Assembly: GCA_003339415.1 (NCBI GenBank)
Contig: PDHQ01000719.1
Coordinates: forward strand, 1-10,363
Reading direction: 5' to 3'
Length of the DNA stretch: 10,363 nucleotides
Source of the DNA: Ophiocordyceps camponoti-saundersi (nom. inval.)
Taxonomy: Eukaryota; Ascomycota; Sordariomycetes; Hypocreales; Ophiocordycipitaceae
The notes under the pieces are model-generated. The model was not told the DNA's origin, ran no database searches, and saw only the letters and a program-made list of their open reading frames with translations. Positions 8,084 to 10,363 of this stretch are shown in pieces (the stretch's first letter is position 1; each line of letters opens with the position of its first letter). The position numbers were made by a program, and so were the translations under genes.

Positions 8084-8129
8084 AGAGGTATTAATTTAAG
8101 CCTATATAAAAGGCTTAAGAGGTATTAAT
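8084..8129. repeat. Direct repeat pair flanking a small hairpin
   Basis: AGAGGTATTAAT occurs at 8084-8095 and 8118-8129. Between them lies a perfect inverted repeat, TTAAGCCT (8096-8103), a seven-base loop and AGGCTTAA (8111-8118). A small inverted-repeat insert between short direct repeats resembles a tiny transposon footprint, but 23 bases is too short to call one. Confidence 0.5.
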
Positions 8130-8498
8130 CGATAGAGAATATCTCGTTATAGGGGGCTAAAGATAGGCTTTAAGCCTTACGCTAATCTATATAGAGAGGC
8201 GTCGTTATTCGCATCGCTTAGTAAGGAAATGCCGCCTAAGTCGTGCAAGTTAATATATCTAATAGTAAGGGGTTTAGAGGCGCCTACCGTTAATATTTTT
8301 AGGGCCGGAATAGCCTCTTCCTAGTATATTAAAAGGCGCATATCGCGGGACCGGCGGCGGCACGAAGCCGGGCTAGCGGTAAGGTTAATAATCGCGAGCC
8401 TCTATATTAGGGCTCTAATCGCGATATGCCTTATCCGTTCCCTCTTAATCGGTGGCTGCCTAGGCCGCGCGACGCTTATCGTATATATCCTTTAAGAT

Positions 8499-8507
8499 CC
8501 CCCCTTT
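8499..8507 (-). other. Polypurine tract candidate next to the copia pol stop
   Basis: The minus strand reads AAAGGGGGG, 40 bases after the pol stop codon, the place where a Ty1/copia element normally has its polypurine tract. G-rich tracts of this form are typical. The LTR start that should follow is not clearly TG- or TA-like. Confidence 0.5.
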
Positions 8508-8756
8508 AGGTATAGGATCCTCTGGCAAAAGAGATCTTATACCGTATTATTTATTAGGTCGCCGTTTCGATCGATTATATCGTTCGGTATCGCTGCCTTT
8601 AGTGTCGGGTAGCATAAGGGTATCGCAGGCTTCGCTATCGGGCGCCCTAGGCTTATCTAATAGCCTATAAGGGCTGCCTTTCGTGTTCTCAGCCCTAGAG
8701 GGCAGGATCGTAATCTTTAGGTCGGAAAGATATAATATATACACGAATTTAATATG

Positions 8757-9200
8757 CTAAAGACGCTAGAGAGGCTTTATCAGGCTATCTTTAGCTATCT
8801 CAGCTATGCCGATCTTATAGATCGTGAAATTGCGCTTCTTAACGCGGTTAAGGATCTATTTATATCTTATATCGATATCCCTCGTACGTGCGGCCTCTTT
8901 ATATTTGTTAAGGGCTATCGCCTTAGCGTTAAGGCTATCGATAAATATAATTATCGGCATAGACTCTCGAAACCCTAAGTTTTTAAGAATCTCGCAAACC
9001 CGAGTAAGGCTTATCCCTGCAAGCGTTAAATTAATAAATTCAGCATCGGTTAACGATAACGTTATAAGTATCTGCCGTTTAGATTTCTAGTATACGGGGC
9101 CTATGCCGATAAAAGCGATATATCCGGTAGTTGAGTATATTATATGTAAATTATCCGCAAAAGACGCGTTGGCGAAAACACGAGGCTTCAGATCTTAAGG
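8757..9200 (-). other. Copia RNase H domain remnant
   Basis: It lies in a frame different from RT. Landmarks in order: ANASFADN (9170 leftward; the family has Asp at the first N, codon AAC at 9168-9170), STTGYIAFIGIGPVY, a stop at 9087-9089 where Trp is expected before KSKRQ, SLTDAEF (Glu codon at 9039-9041), FIDSLNAKA (Asp codon at 8937-8939), RTRDIDIRYK then a stop at 8856-8858 (Trp expected), and KPL then stops at 8766-8768 and 8757-8759 before HIKFVYIL. Upstream in the same frame, NGTSPNLAF and IQYLNGTKSLGL match the connection region (TRPDIAF and RYLKGT types). Only one catalytic Asp is altered, so decay is lighter than elsewhere in the window. Confidence 0.92.
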
Positions 9201-9439
9201 TCCGCAAGCACCTCTAAGCGTAAGGCCTAAGCTCTTCGTGCCGTTAAGGTATTATATTAAATTATTCCACACGAGAAGGTATAAGGTTATCGGATTAAGG
9301 TTACCTTCGCGTAATTTGCCGTTCGTGAAGGCTAAATTAGGGCTCGTGCCGTTAGAGAGGTAATTCACCCGGCCACGGCGTTTATACGGCGTTCGTGACG
9401 CCTTCGCCGAATAATTCGAGTATTTTATTAGTATATTTC

Positions 9440-10060
9440 TCTTAACGCACGCTGCGTGGCACGATTCCTGCGGAATTATAAGCCTAAAAAGGTGGTGGGT
9501 TCGCCTAGATCCCGCAAATCCTATAATTCCTATAAGATGCCCTTACCCTCGTTTATAAGGGCTATTCTAGGCGCTATAATTATAGTATCGTTAATATAAA
9601 GGAGTATAGTAAAGCCCTTTTCGTATATATATATCCGAAACTTAGATATAAGCTATTACTATCTACGGCGTTTAAGAGCCTTACTCGCATACGTAAACTA
9701 TATCGCGGGAGATAACTTAAGGCTATATAGGGCTCTTTTAAGCCTATATACTCGATCCGTTCTATCTTCGAATATATATAGCTAGTTAACGAAAAACTCC
9801 TCTTAGCACGGGGCGTTTACGAACGCGTTAATTATATCGAATTGCCGCCACTTAAGATCTCGTAAGGCTACTATCGATAGGAAGACTTAAACCGAAGAGA
9901 AGTATGCTATAGAGGCGTAGAGGTCTTCGATAGAGTGCGAGGTCTCTTCTTTATCCCCTTATACGCACTATCGTGCCTTCGCGATTATAGGCTTATCTTA
10001 AGGTATCTTTATCGTAAAGACCTATTTACTTAGAAGGACCTACTTGCCGATAGGTCGATT
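9440..10060 (-). other. Copia reverse transcriptase domain remnant
   Basis: It begins near the KWVLLSK(stop)VFTIK segment and runs through KARxCVxGDKEE, IEDLYASIAYF, LKWRQFDIINAFVNAP, RVYRLKRALYSLKLSPAIW(or stop) and YIND to DLGEPTTFLG. The first catalytic Asp is kept (FD, codon at 9836-9838). The YxDD box at 9587-9598 reads TAT ATT AAC GAT, so the first of its two Asp codons is now Asn. In context, GAC preceded by T becoming AAC is a RIP-type change. Stops fall at WxW/Q-like positions just after LKRRR and in the ILQEL(stop)DL segment. Confidence 0.9.
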
Positions 10061-10363
10061 AATAAGATCCTACGTTTAACGATTATATAGAGCCTTAATC
10101 TTAAAATTTATTAGCGGGCGCTATAGGGAGAGGTAATCGGGTCGCTTTCGCACGTCGTATTAGCCTTTAGGCGTCGATAGTATTATAACGTTAAATACGG
10201 CGCTAATCGGCAGGACGAAGTTAGGTATCTCTGCCTCTTTTTCGTTAATATCTTTAAAGACGGCGTTAGCAGCGGCATTCGCTTTAGCTGCCGTCGCTTA
10301 TCGGGTCTTTTAATTAGTTATAAGGATCGTAGCCTTATTCCTCGGCTAAGCCTGCGGGGGGGG

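Larger units (their letters stand above)
7436..8496 (-). other. Noncoding region, likely containing the 3' LTR of the copia element
   Basis: A Ty1/copia polyprotein ends at 8547 on the minus strand, so its polypurine tract and 3' LTR should follow leftward. Two candidates compete. The purine tract at 8499-8507 is close to the stop, but the LTR would then start TCTTAAAGG, which is not TG-derived. The second tract at 7789-7798 is directly followed on the minus strand by TATTAATTATATAG, a plausible TG-to-TA start, but is about 750 bases from the stop. The 5' LTR is outside the window, so neither the start nor the end can be fixed. Also present: a 10-bp near-tandem repeat (AAATAGCAGA) at about 8008-8032 and an interrupted inverted repeat near 8391-8425 (ATCGCG...CGCGAT). 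Confidence 0.45.
1..10363. other. RIP-mutated repeat-rich fungal DNA
   Basis: CA and TG dinucleotides are scarce over most of the window (none in 1-105), TA is very common and CG is retained. The paired LTRs at 1362-1866 and 5585-6092 differ by about 38 transitions and no transversion that I could find, plus one 3-bp indel. In the one recognisable coding remnant (8547-10363, minus strand) the in-frame stops are mostly TAG or TAA at sites where the family has Trp or Gln, as expected from TGG, CAA and CAG hit by CpA-to-TpA change. RIP is known from filamentous ascomycetes, which is the basis for the organism call. Severity is uneven: it is milder from about 7830 rightward. Confidence in the RIP reading is high; the genus is unknown. 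Confidence 0.9.
8547..10363 (-). pseudogene. pol: Ty1/copia retrotransposon polyprotein, C-terminal part, RIP-inactivated
   Basis: Reading leftward from the window edge on the minus strand gives, in order: the linker before RT (NRQTWDLINRPIGKWVLLSK-like, with stops at Trp and Gln positions), reverse transcriptase, connection, RNase H and a C-terminal tail ending at TAA (8547-8549). Family landmarks are clear: KARxCVxGDKEE, FDIINAFVNAP, RVYRLKRALYSLKLSP, YIND, DLGEPTTFLG, KSKRQ, AEF, RTRDIDIRYK and KPL...HIKFV. Gag, protease and integrase would lie beyond 10363. Defects are multiple TAG/TAA stops, mostly at former Trp/Gln codons, a frameshift between RT and RNase H (about 9420-9480), and D-to-N changes in catalytic boxes. 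The last 65 codons (8547-8744) are open. The FVNAP and GDKEE style resembles fungal copia elements. It is certainly nonfunctional as it stands. Confidence 0.94.

Noticed and set aside
8547..8744. Minus-strand 65-codon frame as a separate small gene
   Set aside because: It continues in frame from the RNase H C-terminus (HIKFVYILYLSD) and is open only because no RIP stop fell there. It begins at GTG, not at a credible start. It is the tail of the polyprotein.
8754..9090. Two overlapping plus-strand open frames starting at 8754 (74 codons) and 8824 (88 codons)
   Set aside because: They lie antisense to the copia RNase H, whose motifs on the minus strand are clear. No domain or start context supports the plus-strand products.

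Overview
The window looks like a transposon graveyard from a filamentous ascomycete (Pezizomycotina-type) genome, with no intact gene. The main clue is base composition. The dinucleotides CA and TG are almost absent over long stretches (none in bases 1-105, for example), TA is in excess, and CG is kept. Repeated copies inside the window differ almost only by C/T and G/A transitions. This is the signature of repeat-induced point mutation (RIP), which changes CpA to TpA on either strand and turns CAA, CAG and TGG codons into stops. The species cannot be named from the sequence.

Layout. Bases 1-1356 are heavily RIP-degraded unassigned DNA. Bases 1362-6092 are a complete LTR retrotransposon skeleton: two LTRs of about 505 and 508 bp, a 5-bp target duplication ATATT on both sides, and a 3.7-kb internal region. 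That region has no recognisable protease, reverse transcriptase or integrase. It carries a 923-bp tandem duplication, a possible decayed Arg/Gln-rich reading frame, long C and T runs, a cluster of three GC-rich hairpins and a short 31-bp tandem repeat. It therefore looks like a non-autonomous or internally rebuilt element. Bases 6098-6542 are AT- and pyrimidine-rich spacer. Bases 6543 to about 7435 hold a doubtful, stop-riddled minus-strand coding-like tract. Bases 7436-8546 are non-coding and probably contain the 3' end (polypurine tract and LTR) of a second element. Bases 8547-10363, minus strand, are the C-terminal part of a Ty1/copia polyprotein: the integrase-RT linker, reverse transcriptase and RNase H. 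It has RIP-type stops, a frameshift and an Asp-to-Asn change in the RT catalytic box. It runs off the right edge.

The two elements appear to have been hit unequally. The copia RNase H has only a handful of stops and keeps many CA and TG dinucleotides, whereas the LTR element and its flanks are nearly saturated. No element here looks able to move by itself. I did not find a convincing new biological system. The features most worth following are the LTR element's noncoding interior (923-bp duplication and hairpin cluster) and the triple ACGCGT motif next to a TATA-like box in both of its LTRs.
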